Assembly: GCF_021869535.1 (NCBI RefSeq)
Contig: NW_026262712.1
Span: forward strand, 64,164,100 to 64,228,099
DNA: 64,000 nt
Source: Mytilus californianus
Lineage: Eukaryota; Mollusca; Bivalvia; Mytilida; Mytilidae
Direction of reading: 5' to 3'
Each line of letters starts with the position of its first letter. Positions within the stretch are counted from its first letter, which is position 1. A model generated the notes under the pieces. The model ran no database searches and was not told the origin of the DNA. It saw only the letters and a list, made by a program, of their open reading frames with translations. The translations under genes and the position numbers were made by a program. Shown here one piece after another: positions 45,868 to 57,527 of the stretch.

Positions 45868-46454
45868 GGAATCGAAACGGTATTTGGAAAGCCATGCAAT
45901 TTACCTCAATTTAGGATAGACTCTTGAATTTTGAGGAGTCAAAATAGGATGAACGGATCATATAAACCCGAAGGCAAATATAATACAAGCCCTAACGAAA
46001 AAACAAAACAAGTCTAAATTGAAAACAACGTTCAAACCTATGATTGCGTTGGATAAAAACCGCAATTTTTATACGTGTGCATGCAAAACAAATTTCTTGT
46101 TAGAGGGGTCTAAATACAGCACAAACAACATTTTCCAAAAGACCAAAAAAGTGAAAAAGTATATTTTAACAAAACGCATTTGACTAACAGGTCGAACAAC
46201 AAATGTTCTTAAACCCTGCTGACTGCTATTGGCGATTGCCAAATAAACGGATCACCGATGTAATACATGGATCTTAATTAAAAATTTAATACTAAACAGA
46301 AAACAATAAACTTGCGGAAAAGATGGTATACCGCAAACAAAAGGTGCAAAGGTTTTTGTACACCATATCATTGGACTATACATATATATATATATATGGA
46401 CATTTTAATTCTGAAAATAAAACATATCTTATCTTACCTGGTCTTTTTTGTTAG

Positions 46455-47330
46455 AATGGAAAAGTAAAATAACAAAAATACCGAACTTCAAGGAAAATTC
46501 AAAACGAAAAGTCTTTTATAAAATGGCAAAATCAAAAGCTCAAACACCAAAACATCAAATGAATGGAAAACAAATGTCATATTCCTGACTTAGTACAGGC
46601 ATTTCCGTATGTAGAAAATGATGGATTAAACCTTGTTTTATAGCTAGCTAAACCTCTCATTTGTATGACAGTCGCATAGAATTCCATTATATTAACAACA
46701 ATGTGTGAGAAAACAAACAGACATAATAGGCAAAAATGTCAAAAATAGGGGTACAGCAGTCAACGTCATAATATAATCTTAATCACTATAAAAACAAATA
46801 ACTATTTCAACAAAGGAACACACAATGGCATGTAGACACTTTATAGACAAAGTACATAAGCAAAAATGAAAGGCAAGAATACAAAATTGACCAAAGCACA
46901 AAAAGACAATGGCGGGATGTATAAGTACAGAGCCACGTCAAAAGTATATACCAAAAATGGACAAAACAGTAAAGGTATAAAATGTACAAGGACAAATAAA
47001 AAGAACACTATAACACGTAATTTAAATGATAAACAACGTCAGTACCTTGAATCTATATTTCAAGACCATCATATATTATTTGTGAAGTTGATACGGAATA
47101 TTTATCAACAAGGTCTTGGTATATTCCAATTATCTTTTTAAGAAAAAGGACGGGACGTTCTTTGACATAACCTTGTGCTCATCAACTTTCTGCTCAGACA
47201 CTGGTGACGTTTAAAAAGTATGAGTAGCAGCTGCAAGCTCTTCAATACGGAATGAGTTTGGAAATGTGTATCCCATATGCAGGTGAAGTTGATATATTGC
47301 TGCTTAGGTGGGGGAAATTTAAAATTTCAA
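46455..47330 (-). mobile_element. 3' end of a reverse-transcriptase element, degenerate
   Basis: On the minus strand, 47310-47055 reads SNISTSPAYGIHISKLIPY, stop, RACSCYSYFLN ... KKIIGIYQDLVDKYSVSTS, QIIYDGLEI. It resembles the post-palm region of PLE/LINE-like RTs; the Naiad here has SPSYGVYISQLVRFARVCNN at the same place. Several stops and a shift make it dead. The rest is its 3' UTR (ACGTGGCTCTGTACTTATAC, CATCCCGCCATTGTC, GACTGTCATACAAATGAGAG). The same UTR occurs at 56040-56440. The family name is not certain. Confidence 0.55.
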
Positions 47331-47729
47331 AATAAAAATTAAATTAAAATACAGTATCTCAACAACAGAAAAAACAAAGGAAATGGGGTATCTATCCACG
47401 ACACAAAATCAGTACATGCACAGCTACAAACACACAAAAAGCAAAAGTTGTTTTCTATTCTTAAACAAAAATGAAAATAACAATTTACAAATTTGTTGCA
47501 TTCGAAGCACTTTTCCAGATTTACCTGCTTTAGGAATGCTCATACCCGGAAGATTGAAAAAACAAGGATGTAAACAAAATATAAATATTTATAACAGCTT
47601 TCCCTCCAAGATCACATGAGTTTTAGCATTGATATTGAAATTGAAATATTGAAATATTTTATAAAATGTCTTTGCTGTTAACATTTGTCATGTGCTGTAT
47701 TCCTCTATAATCGAATCATCGTACTATCA
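47331..47729. other. Non-coding AT-rich sequence
   Basis: The ORF at 47383-47619 has no recognisable domain and no exon support. Nothing else seen. Confidence 0.4.
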
Positions 47730-48650
47730 TTTCAGATTATGCAATTCTACCTACATCATAATAGATATAAACAAATAAATATCAATCACATGACCCTGTC
47801 CAATATCATTCAAGTTTATGATATAAGGCAAAGACAATAACACATGTGTCATAAGAAAAATCTCAGCTCTGCATTGGCAAATTATGTCCTTTATTTTATA
47901 TTTCATTTTGACTTGCATCTAACTTTACATATTTTAAAAAAAAATGGATCGAGTAAGTTGACAACCATGATTGAAAGTGCAGCTCGAATATGCATTATAT
48001 CCGGAAAAGGTAAAACTGCTGATTGTCTGTACATTACCCAGACACATATGTTCTCCATGTTTGCTTGAATTGCTTGAAGTGTCTTTTCGTTAACAATTTG
48101 AATCGTTTTCGGCTCGTATACATTATGTCTTGGTTAATATCAAGGAAGTTTCATTTAATTAAAGGAAACTATTTAGATATATTAGTTCTGTATTTCACCT
48201 TCACTTCAATGCTTTAAGATAATTGTAAATTGACTATAGGGGTAAATTCAGATAATAAATAATCATCATTAAGGACCGCCAAATTTTGGAAGAGCTATTG
48301 GATAACACCAAAGTGCTGTGCTCCATTGATTGGTAGATAATGTTTGTAATAAATATTGTTGATAAGATTTTCCATTGAATTTACCCCTATGGAATATTGA
48401 ACTGAAATATGGAAATGATTAAACATTCTCTTTTGAAAACTTTAACAACAGTAAAATTACGTCATTATAGTATTTTATAACCTGTTATAGTCCATGTCTA
48501 AACTAAGGCGATGAACAATTATAAAAACAGTACATTCTGATAATTTCTTTTCTATTGTTTACTGTTTTAATGAATCCTTTTCCATACTAACAGCAGCAGC
48601 AGCTTATTCTAATATCAATATTTTAAATCTCCGGAAAAAGACTTTAAAAA
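47730..48650 (-). repeat. Right arm of the large inverted duplication
   Basis: Reverse-complement counterpart of 8030-9200, with the ABCC exon fragment at the far end. It follows the intact APOL-like gene in the same way that the left arm precedes the broken copy. The ORFs at 47844-48217 fall in this arm and mirror those at 8610-8822; they are repeat by-products. Confidence 0.75.
48482..48624 (-). pseudogene. ABCC (MRP)-type transporter exon fragment, second copy
   Basis: The minus-strand frame reads ILILE, stop, AAAAVSMEKDSLKQ, stop, TIEKKLSECTVFIIVHRLSL, DMDYN. It aligns with ABCC NBD2 from Walker B through the switch histidine (VHRL, kept here) to MDYN. Two in-frame stops and loss of the acidic Walker B residues make it dead. 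A (GCT)4 slip replaces the ATAAV part. Together with 8036-8175 it lets one infer the ancestral exon, but neither copy is functional. Confidence 0.75.
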
Positions 48651-48779
48651 ACTTTGAAGTAAGCTAACGTTGTATTTTAATGATTTTAACATCTACATGC
48701 ATTGTGTTGTGTTGTGTTCACAATAGAATTTGTCATTTTGCAATTTGATTTTAGAAAAAGGAAATATAAATATTAGAAA

Positions 48780-49400
48780 CAATTTATATTACTACATTTG
48801 TTTTATTTTTGTTTTTAAATATGCATTTCTTTTAAAATTAAAGACTATGCACTTAATATGAGCTATCCTTGATTAAAAATAATATCATCTATTTTTATCA
48901 ACAACACATTTGTAACAATTATTGGAAGGATACACATCATGCAAATCAAGGGCATTCAAACTTACAGACAGAGCGTTTTTTAAAGTGTGTAGTAACTTCA
49001 GAAAATACAGAGACAGTTGAATAAAAAAAAATGCAGCTTGCATGACGAATAAATCTGTTTGCTGAATTTTGAATTATTTTTATTGATGCGTGTGCTCATT
49101 AGTCATTTAACAGGTAATCTCTGTAATATAAATTTCAGAACAAAGGTTTTTACCTGAATCTAACTGATCTTTAAAGTATGATGTCATCGTCATGGAGTAA
49201 AATTGAGAATGGAAATGTACATACTAGATAAGCTTTTCGGGGAATAATTTTCTTTAAAGAAGTATATGGACAGAGGAGTAAAGTGAATTTTGGTCAGTTT
49301 ACTTTTCTCTATTTCGTAAAATCATTCATTTCTAATAACCGACCACTAATTATTTTATAAAGTTATCCGAAACACTGAATATTTTAAACTATGTATTTAC
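48780..49400 (-). repeat. APOL-linked repeat family, minus-strand copy
   Basis: Reverse complement of the family seen at 2590-3700 and 51020-55560: anchors TTTTTGTTTTTAAATATGCA, GACGAATAAATCTGTTTGCT, AAAGTATGATGTCATCGTCA and AATCATTCATTTCTAATAAC. It lies outside the ABCC fragment, as the plus-strand copy does at the left arm. Confidence 0.7.
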
Positions 49401-49439
49401 CAATGGGATGGTGACAGTAGAAATTCATCATTTGTTAAA

Positions 49440-50200
49440 TAAACATCACAATGTAGTATTTATGCTTCGTACCCATCTGATGAGGCAAGCTATTCCAACT
49501 GATTTTTAAAATTTCTCCTTATGTTGTTCTGTTACATCATTGTCACAGCCTAAGTGATGGTTGAGCGCTCACAAACATGTCGCCATACTTTATTTGCATC
49601 TCCCAAGTCAGAAGCTTGTAATTCAGTGGTTTTCGTCGGTTTTTGTCTGTTACAAATATAAGATGTGGTATGATTGCCAATGAGACAACTCTCCCCAAGA
49701 GACCAAATGACACAGACATTAACAACTGTATGTCACAGCACGGCCTTCAACAATGAGTAAAACCCATACCGCATAGTCAGCTATAAAAGGCACTGAAATG
49801 ACAAATGTAAAACAATTCAAACGAGAAAACTAACGGCCTGATTTACGTACAAAATAATGAACGAAAAACAAATATGTTAAACAGCAAACAAACGACAACC
49901 ACTGAATTACAGGCTCCTGACTTGGGTCAGGCACATACGGAAATTAAACATGTTATCGGGCTCCCAACCCTCCTCCTAACCTGAGAGAGTGATGTAACAG
50001 TACAACATATGAACAAACTATAAAAATCAGTTGAAAAGGGCTTAACTCATCAGATCGATACAAAGCACAAAAACAAGTAACAAAAACACAGAGCGGACGT
50101 GGCAGGGTACTTATATCAATCAGTACACATCCAACATCCAGTGGATGTGTGAAGACGTCAGAGAAAAACAGTACCATGTGCAATGCCAAGATACTGGTAT
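49440..50200. repeat. Two dispersed mussel repeats, head to head
   Basis: 49440-49640 is a minus-strand piece (CCATCTGATGAGGCAAGC, CCCAAGTCAGAAGCTTGTAA). 49660-50200 is a plus-strand family-A copy: ATAAGATGTGGTATGATTGC, CCAATGAGACAACTCTCCCC, GGCTCCTGACTTGGGTCAGG and CTTAACTCATCAGATCGATAC. ORFs in this stretch are by-products. Confidence 0.75.
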
Positions 50201-51019
50201 CGACAGATTGTAGACCCATGAATGTACCATATATATATAAAAATAATATTTAGTCTGATTTTAATTCACTGATAACAACTGTTTTCCTATATTGTTTTGT
50301 CATAAATAAAAAGAAAAACAACATTATTCAAAACACAACATAGAAAACTAAAGCCTGAACCTCACCAAAAACTGGAGGTGATCTCAGCTGATCTGGAAGT
50401 ATAAAGTGATCCTGTTCCACATGTACCACCCGATGTGTTGCTCATGTAAGTATAAATCCGATGATAAGTCTAATTCGGAAAAGAGGACGGAATGTGGTTA
50501 CGACAATTGGAAATATCCTTCGTCATGTGAAAAAGATATCCCATAACGGTCAACTAACTTGTGATTCTGTCCGTAAAATTGTGAGTGCATGATTTCAACT
50601 TCACCACTTGAAAGTAAGTGTCGTAGGGATATATGTTGAGTTTAATACCTAATTCCTTTATCAAGCAGTTTATGTAATGTGATTTACACACAAAAACAAT
50701 GTTGTTTGGGTATTATCAGTGGGGACAACAGCTTTTTTTTCATTAGGGTAGGAAAAGTGCTTAGCAGCATTTGGGCTGAAAGATTGATGTTGCATTTGAG
50801 CTGACTCTACGGTATGGATTTTGCTCATTGTTGAAGGCAGAAAGGTGTCCTATAACTGCTTTAAACCACGTTATTTGGACTCTGTGTAAAAGCTGTCTCA
50901 CTTGCAATCATACCACATCTGCTTATTTTTATGAAGTGACGACACAAGCTGTAGACATGCTTTAAATAGCACCGTTGACAAATTCTAAAATGAAGCCTAA
51001 AAAATATATACAAGAGTAT
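50201..51019. other. Non-coding sequence with a repeat fragment
   Basis: 50790-50925 is a minus-strand family-A fragment (GGTATGGATTTTGCTCATTG, TTGAAGGCAGAAAGG, CAATCATACCACATCTGC). I see no gene in the rest. Confidence 0.55.
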
Positions 51020-54000
51020 TAAAATAAGTATCTGGTTGTTAATTTATTTCTTTGAAACAAATATCTTTTACTCTTTTTTCTTTCATCTTCACAAGTCCCC
51101 TACTTGGATCTGTTGGTGTTGTTGCACGATTTAGAAAGAATAAATTATATGCCTTTATAAGTACGTTTAGGCGTTGTTTAAGTTATTCAATATTCAGGTT
51201 TGTTTTAGGAGGTCTAGTCGTGATGTTTGTCCTAGTGTACGATTTATGATTTTAATTTTAGCCGGTCTTTTTCCAATTTGGAATATTGATTGTTTAATGT
51301 AATCCGTGTTTCGGTTCACTTAATAAAATATTTATTTGTCTATTATTGGAAATGAATGATTTTACGATTTGGAATCAATATATAGAAAAAGAAAACTTGA
51401 ACAATTCTCTGTCCATATAATTTCTAAAAAGTATTATTTTCCGAGAAACACTACTATATGTATTATATGACGATTACATCATACTTTAAAGATCAATTAA
51501 ATTCGCGTAATAACCGTTTTCTAAAAATTTATATTTATATGAGAGTACTTACTGTAACGTTCCGGGGTTTTCTTGTCAGGATATACCCGTCGTTACTTAT
51601 GTGGGCCTCTGGTGAAGGAAATAATAATAAACATCATATGGGAGTTCATAAATTGTATTAATTCTATTATTTCTGTTTAGCAATACAACAAATACAGTAG
51701 TTCATAAAACACATGAATAGAGATATATCTTAAAATAAATCTTGGTGCATTTGTCCCTAAAAACTTAATAATGATTCCTACTATCACTTGGTGCAAGAAA
51801 ATCTAGTTGGTGCACAGCAAATAATTTGGGACCCTGCTTGGTGCAGGTTATATAAATTTGACCTCATAATTTCATAAGGTTGAATAAAAGACTAATAATT
51901 AAATATTTAGAAGCTTTCTATGAACTAAAAATACTTTTTCACCAAGTAATTTCACTTGGTGCAGCACCGAGCTAATCTGCTTGGTGCTAGCCAAAATGTA
52001 AACACCGACTACGCAGCTTGGTGCAATACGGCAGACGACGGGTAGTCTCCGATCAATGAATTAAAATCTTTTTATAAAGTTTTGGAGTAGACATTTACCA
52101 GTTTCTGTCCGAAGCTTATATGATTTTGTGTCATATTCCGGCGTAAATAATATTTTGCTTTGTGCAATATGATTGTGTTTACAATTTAAAACCAGCGAAC
52201 ATTCTGCATTGAGGTGAAAAGCCTACTCGGTGCATGGGAACTTGCTATTTATACCTTTTTTGGCTCCGCCCACAATTACGTAATACACAAGAAAATACAC
52301 AACTTACAGAATGGCGCCGAAAAGTGAAAGTAGCGATGAACAGAGACGAATTTGGACAAATGCACCTGTAAATGAAGATGATACATCGATTAAATAGCAT
52401 CTTTTAATAGATTTAAGTTCAGGTAACCCACTCCTTTCATAAAGATACCGTACAAAGCGTATCAGGGGACATCTGCATGGAGAAGTGTGGAACGGAGGCC
52501 ACAACTAGAAAATGAAAAATACACGTTTTAAGTTTATGACATGAGGCCAATGATCAGGACGTAACATTACTTGTTGTGCATTATTCAGTACACGTATTTA
52601 TTATGATATTTCAAAATCCATTTAACAAATTTATTAGTGATGCAAGCTTGATTTGCTTTATTCATCTTATTTTGTGAAGTTACTACTGACTTTAGAATAC
52701 GTTTTGTCTGATAGTTTGTATGTCCTTGATTTTTATAAAAATTTATAAAGAATTGGATAATGACATCGAATTTAGATTATTAATCAATTTATTTTGTAAA
52801 TACCAATTTGATATTGATTTGTCTCAGACTTTTGATTTTCTATTTCTATGGATGATACTTCATCGTCACCATTAAAACTAAAACTTCTCTGCAAACCATT
52901 GGTAAATCTTAAATTTAAGCTTTAAATGTACTAGAGAAATTTGTTTTTGCGAAAAAACAAGAAAGTGTAAAACTACTATATATTGGAAGAAGTGGTGCAT
53001 AATTTTAGTTGCTGAGTATATTATTCATCTTATTGTTAATTTATATATTTGAAGCCAATATCAGTTGTTCTTAGTTTATTCGTCTTTTCAAGTCCCCTAG
53101 TTAGAACTGTAGTTATTGTTGTAAAGAATGAAATAGAGTTGGACGATTTGAAAAGGTTAGAATAAATGCCGTTATCTGGTGCAGTAAAATTGGTGCCATT
53201 AATGTTATTATATCAATGTTAAGGTGGGGGCTTGAGTTTTCAATATTCAGGTTTTTTTTTTAAATGTCATGTAGAATATTGTTTATCTTCTCCGATTTGT
53301 TTGGAATTTGAATGAGGTGTGGTCGTGGTGTCTGTCCTACGATTTATTATTTTTATCTTTTCCCTTCTTATTTGTTTAATTCATGGTTAATGTATACCGT
53401 GTTTTGGTTTATTTTACAAAATATTAATTTTTGGATTATTGTTAATGAATGATTTTAGGATTTATAATCGATAAACAAGAAAGTAAACTTGAACAAAGTT
53501 CATTTTGCTTGTCTGTTCACATACTTCCGCGAAAAGCTTATCTAGTATGTACTCCATGATGATGACATCAAACTTTAAAGATCAGTTGAATTCAGGTGAA
53601 TACCGTTTTGTGAAAAATTTATATCACAGCGATTACTTATAATTGAATATTGAATACACACTTCGATGAAGATCATTAAAATTCAATAAACACATACATT
53701 CGTCAGGCAAGCAGCATGTACTTTACTCAACTATTAATGTATTTTATAAAGTAACTACTGACTCTAAACAAGTACCATCTTTAAAAAAGATGTCCGATGC
53801 CTTCAGATGGGAGCATATTTTTAAACCTATTTTCTTATGTCTTTTTGATCATATTAGATTGTCATTAAATTGACGTCAATAGTCTAAAATTGAGCACATG
53901 TCCTTGCTTTCAACACATATACACAACTACTTTTAATTAACTTTGTAAAGTTATATAAAGTATTTTATCAGAGACGAGTGCCTGTGAAATTATCATTAAC

Positions 54001-55560
54001 TAAAATATATACAATGTAAAACATAACAACATGAAAAAAAAAACGGTCTAGAACAGAGAATAAATGTCAATGATAACTATGCAAGCTTAAATTTAAAAAT
54101 TAGAGACGCAAACCCTTTAAGCACGTATAACAGATCTATAACACATCTCTTGACAGGTGATTAAATTTGCTTTATAAATTATGACACTTTTTATTTCACA
54201 TCTTGTACCCTAAAATATTCATAAATCGAATTATTAATTATGTCTGTACAATTTTGACTGCACTTTAATGTACACAAAATTTTATCAATGTGGAAACTGA
54301 AATTTCCATCGAAAAGTGTAAATGGAAGATAATTTTTAAAGTATTCGAGCTAAAAAAGCTTCAATTATAGATTTACTGAACCTAACACAAAACCAAGACT
54401 AACCTGTACAAACGGAATTAATAGTCATAAATGATTAATTAATGCTCGACGGCAGTGAACTGAAACGTTATGTTTATCTGAAAGTCTTTATCTCGAAGAT
54501 GTGAGAATTTTCGTCCGTAAAAAAGTCTATCTTTATGTAGCGTGCGCATGTCTTGTTGATTGAACTGAGTGTTCATGTTCTTGAAAATCCCTCGAATTCA
54601 TAATTCAGATATTTGAAGCCAATATCATTAGCATTCATTTCCTTCTTTTTTTCCATGTCCCCTTCTGGGTTTCGTTGTTATAATTGTAAAGTAGAATAAA
54701 ATAGAGTTGGACTATTTGTTAAAGTGAGAATAAATTATAATCTTATACCCATGTTTAGACGAGGCTTGATTTATTCAATTATTATATTTTTTTCCAAATA
54801 TTATGTATAACATTCTTTATCTTCTCCGATCTGTTGATATTTTTGGGGGAATGTGTTCATAGTGTCTGTCCTACAATTCATGACTTAACATATCTCCTTC
54901 CCATTAGTTAAATCATAGCTTAAGGTAGCCAGTGTTTCAGTTTACTAAATAACCTTTTTATTGGTTGATTATTGGAAATGAATGATTTTAAGATTCGGAA
55001 TCAATATAGAAAAAAGTAAACTGAAACAAAGTTCATTTTACTTTTCTGTCCATATACTTCTCAAAAGAAAATTATTCCGAGAAAAGCGTATCCATGTTCT
55101 CCATGCCGATAACATCAAGCTTTAAAGATCAATGAAATTTAGGTAAAAACTTTTTTTCTGAAAATTTATCTTACAGAGATAACGTGTTTCGGTTATTGAG
55201 TGCACGTATAAATTTGGATAATAAAATGCATTAAACAAATTTATTCGTTATGCAAGCTGCATTTGCTTTTTTTAACCATCTCTGTGCTTTGTTAAATTCC
55301 TTCTGACTTTTGAATGACCTTGATATGTAGAATGGTTACCAGATTTTGTTGATGTAAATTTCAATGTTGTTTATTATAAAAAAATATGACATTTTTAAGT
55401 GCATTATTTTTTTTTAAATTCTAAAGTAAATGCATATTCAAAGATAACGAATTGGTAATGTAAAATAGTAGAATTTGCTCTAAGTTAATTTGTTTTGTGT
55501 TTAAATTTTTTTTATATTAATTTTGTGTAAACTTATAAATATATTCTATTTTATCTAGTA
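51020..55560 (+). repeat. Three diverged units of the APOL-linked repeat family
   Basis: Units run from about 51020-51540 (then 52580-52750), 53040-53790 and 54590-55560. Shared words are CTTGAGTTATTCAATATTCAGG-like sequence, GTGTCTGTCCTACGATTTAT, ATTGGAAATGAATGATTTTA, CCATGACGATGACATCATAC-like sequence and TTATGCAAGCTGCATTTGCT. The same family forms 3180-3700, 6130-6720 and, on the other strand, 48780-49400. Divergence between units is clear, so these are old copies. No conserved ORF runs through the units. Confidence 0.7.
51530..52580. mobile_element. Insertion with clustered CTTGGTGCA words
   Basis: It interrupts a repeat unit: AAAATTTATAT on the left, continuation ATTCAGTACACGTATTTATT on the right. 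The nine-base word CTTGGTGCA or a one-base variant occurs eight times in one orientation, at about 51741, 51787, 51807, 51838, 51953, 51978, 52017 and 52225. ACCCGTCGT (51586) and ACGACGGGT (52034) form an inverted pair. Near 52313 an ATG opens a 28-codon frame starting MAPKSESSDEQRR in a good context (CAGAATGG), preceded by GGCTCCGCCCAC and CTATTTATACC. It may be a promoter and first codons of a captured gene or of the element's own lost gene; this is weak. Confidence 0.5.
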
Positions 55561-55597
55561 ACCCCTCTATTATTTTGCTTGAAAAATGGGTAACTGA

Positions 55598-55671
55598 CCT
55601 TCTGCTGTTGTCTGTTCTATGGTCGGGTTGTTGTCTCTTTGACACATTCCCCATTTCCATTCTCAATTTTA
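55598..55671 (+). mobile_element. Tail-only Naiad insertion, 74 bp
   Basis: TTCTGCTGTTGTCTGTTCTA, GGTCGGGTTGTTGTCTCTTT and CCATTTCCATTCTCAATTTT match the last bases of the Naiad at 35074-38800. The host repeat is whole without it at 6800-6835 (AAAAGGTAAGTGAAG... AAATAGAAGACATGC), so this is a very short, 5'-truncated insertion. Confidence 0.75.
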
Positions 55672-56039
55672 ACTGTATACAAAAATAGAAGACATGCTTT
55701 AAAAAAGCACTTCTTTTATTGTCTTTATTTAATATGATATTCGTGCTGTAAGATTATTTTCAAGAGGTCTGTTAACAACTCCAGAAGATTAAACAATGGA
55801 ATTGAGTTAAGATATTGATAAGAAAATAAGTAACGAGCTAACCTTAGAATATTTCAATATTCTAAAAGACAATATTTAAAGACGTAAATTGCGTTTACTA
55901 AGTTGAGATAAAAACCTGACCAGAATACTTAACCCTTATTTATAGCACTTTTCTAGATTCATTAAAGACATGGCCATAAAATTAAGGCGACAGCTGTTTA
56001 CAAAGTATTCAAATCTCGAAAATCGATTGAAAAGAAATA
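55672..56039 (+). repeat. Continuation of the APOL-linked repeat family
   Basis: ATAGAAGACATGCTTTAAAA and ATTTTCAAGAGGTCTGTTAA match about 6830-6960. No gene. Confidence 0.6.
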
Positions 56040-56440
56040 AAATTTTTTTTTTTTAATTGACTTGGTACAGGCATTTCCTTATGTAGAAAATGGTGGATTA
56101 AACCTGGTTTTGTAGCTAGCTAAACCTCTCACTTGTATGACAGTCACATCAAATTCCATTATATTGACAACAATGTGTGAACAACAAAAACAGACATAAT
56201 AGGTAAAAATGTCAAAATAGGGGTCAGCAGTCAACATTGTGTTATAATCTTAATCACTATAAAACAAACAAATAAGTCAACAAAGAAAAACATAAGCAAA
56301 ATGAAAGACAAAAATACAAAAAATGACCATACCACAAAATGAAAATGGCGGGATGTATAAGTAACGAGCCACGCCAAAAGGATATTACCAAAAATGGACC
56401 AAACAGTAAAGATAATAATTTAAAATATTTCAACTTGTGC
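56040..56440 (-). mobile_element. 3'-UTR fragment of the RT element family
   Basis: Same sequence as 46570-46990: ACTTGGTACAGGCATTTCCT, AGCTAGCTAAACCTCTCACT, TGTATGACAGTCACATC, GGCGGGATGTATAAGTAACG. It lacks the coding remnant found at 47055-47310. Confidence 0.65.
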
Positions 56441-56467
56441 AGATACCTATGGAAAGCCAACGGGGTC

Positions 56468-56800
56468 AAAATTCTTAATTCGTAAATTGTCAATTTGTTA
56501 CTTGTAACTGTGTACTTTCAAAATTCTTAATTGGTAAATTGTCAAAATTTGTAACTGTGTAATTCAAAATTCGTATATTGAAAATCTGTATTTGCAACTT
56601 TGAAATTCAACATTTTTAACTTTGAGATTCTCTATTTGCGACTTATAATTCATTAAATCTAACATTCCTATAATATTTCTTATTTTGCCATTCTTCATTT
56701 GTAACTACGTCACTTAAATATTTGCCACAGACACGCTGAAATTCGTATATTGATGTTTTGTAACTTGAAACATGTCGATTTGTTAAATGTCGATTCGTTA
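56468..56800. repeat. Imperfect low-complexity tandem repeat
   Basis: The words AATTCGTAAATTGTC, AATTTGTTACTTGTAACTGT and CAAAATTC recur at irregular 35-60 bp spacing with increasing divergence to the right (GTCGATTTGTTAAATGTCGA near 56775). Confidence 0.6.
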
Positions 56801-56924
56801 AATGTCATCGTTGTATTATTCTAACGATCATTATGTAGACAGATGGCGCTCGGTTTTCTTCTTCTGTGTATAAGCCTCCTGTAAGTAGGAGCACCTCCAT
56901 ATGGAGTATATACCCTTAGTAGTT

Positions 56925-57160
56925 ATACCCTACGGAACAAGGATCCGTAGGGTATAATGTTTTTGACCCGTCCGTCTGTCTGTCCGTCCGTCATTTTGTC
57001 CGTCCGTGAGTCCTGTTCTTGTCATCGCAACTCCTCTGCAATCACACAACAAAATTTCATAAAACAATTTCATAATATGAGGTTCACAACTTCAATATTT
57101 GTGCAATATTTCTGTGAATTTTCATGGATCTTTGTTGGAAATTGTAGGCGGAGTTGATAT
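56925..57160 (+). repeat. Bivalve repeat starting with a CGGAAC hairpin
   Basis: TATACCCTACGG AACAAGGAT CCGTAGGGTATA is a perfect 12-bp hairpin (56925-56957). It is followed by a (GTCC/GTCT)n tract (56968-57005) and AACTCCTCTGCAATCACACA. The 66-codon ORF at 56957 covers this repeat and is not a gene. Confidence 0.6.
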
Positions 57161-57527
57161 CTCTAATTATGTATTCACTTTTCCCACCCGCCCATCTTCC
57201 CGATATCTACATACAATGAGACATACAAAAACGGAAAAGTAAAGTTTTGATTTTACAAGTTCTTTTTTAAATATTCATAATAGAGATATATGTACGAATA
57301 CAAATAAATGAGAATTATTGATATAAAATTCGACATGAATTTAACCTGACGAGTACTCCAATAAATTAATCATCAATTGCGTTTTTGAATTTCCGACCTA
57401 ATTGAAATATCTGTTTTAAAATGTATTTCATATTGACAATTAAGTTGATTATATATTGGACAGAAACGCATAATAACAGTACCAAATTATTAGCTTGGCA
57501 TCGATGATGACTTATTGGAAATAAAAC

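Larger units (their letters stand above)
44668..46373 (-). repeat. Tandem array of 539-bp PLE-like units, about 2.6 copies
   Basis: Units repeat at a 539-540 bp period; the anchor TATACGTGTGCATGCAAAAC is at about 44672, 45532 and 46071. The first unit is longer because it contains the MITE 44716-45033. Units differ at very few positions. The 29107-30302 element carries the same sequence as inverted arms. Each complete unit holds a hammerhead motif on the minus strand. The array ends at a (TA)n tract (46380-46398). Tandem pseudo-LTR units with hammerheads are typical of canonical PLEs. The 61-codon ORFs at 45175 and 45714 are by-products of the ribozyme region. Confidence 0.75.

Noticed and set aside
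49199-49221. A third Naiad tail (AAAATTGAGAATGGAAATG)
   Set aside because: Only about 20 bases match and the rest of the tail is absent; it sits within the APOL-linked repeat family and may be coincidence or a tiny conversion tract.
52304-52504. 66-codon minus-strand ORF
   Set aside because: Antisense to a more plausible short plus-strand frame; no domain recognised on either strand.
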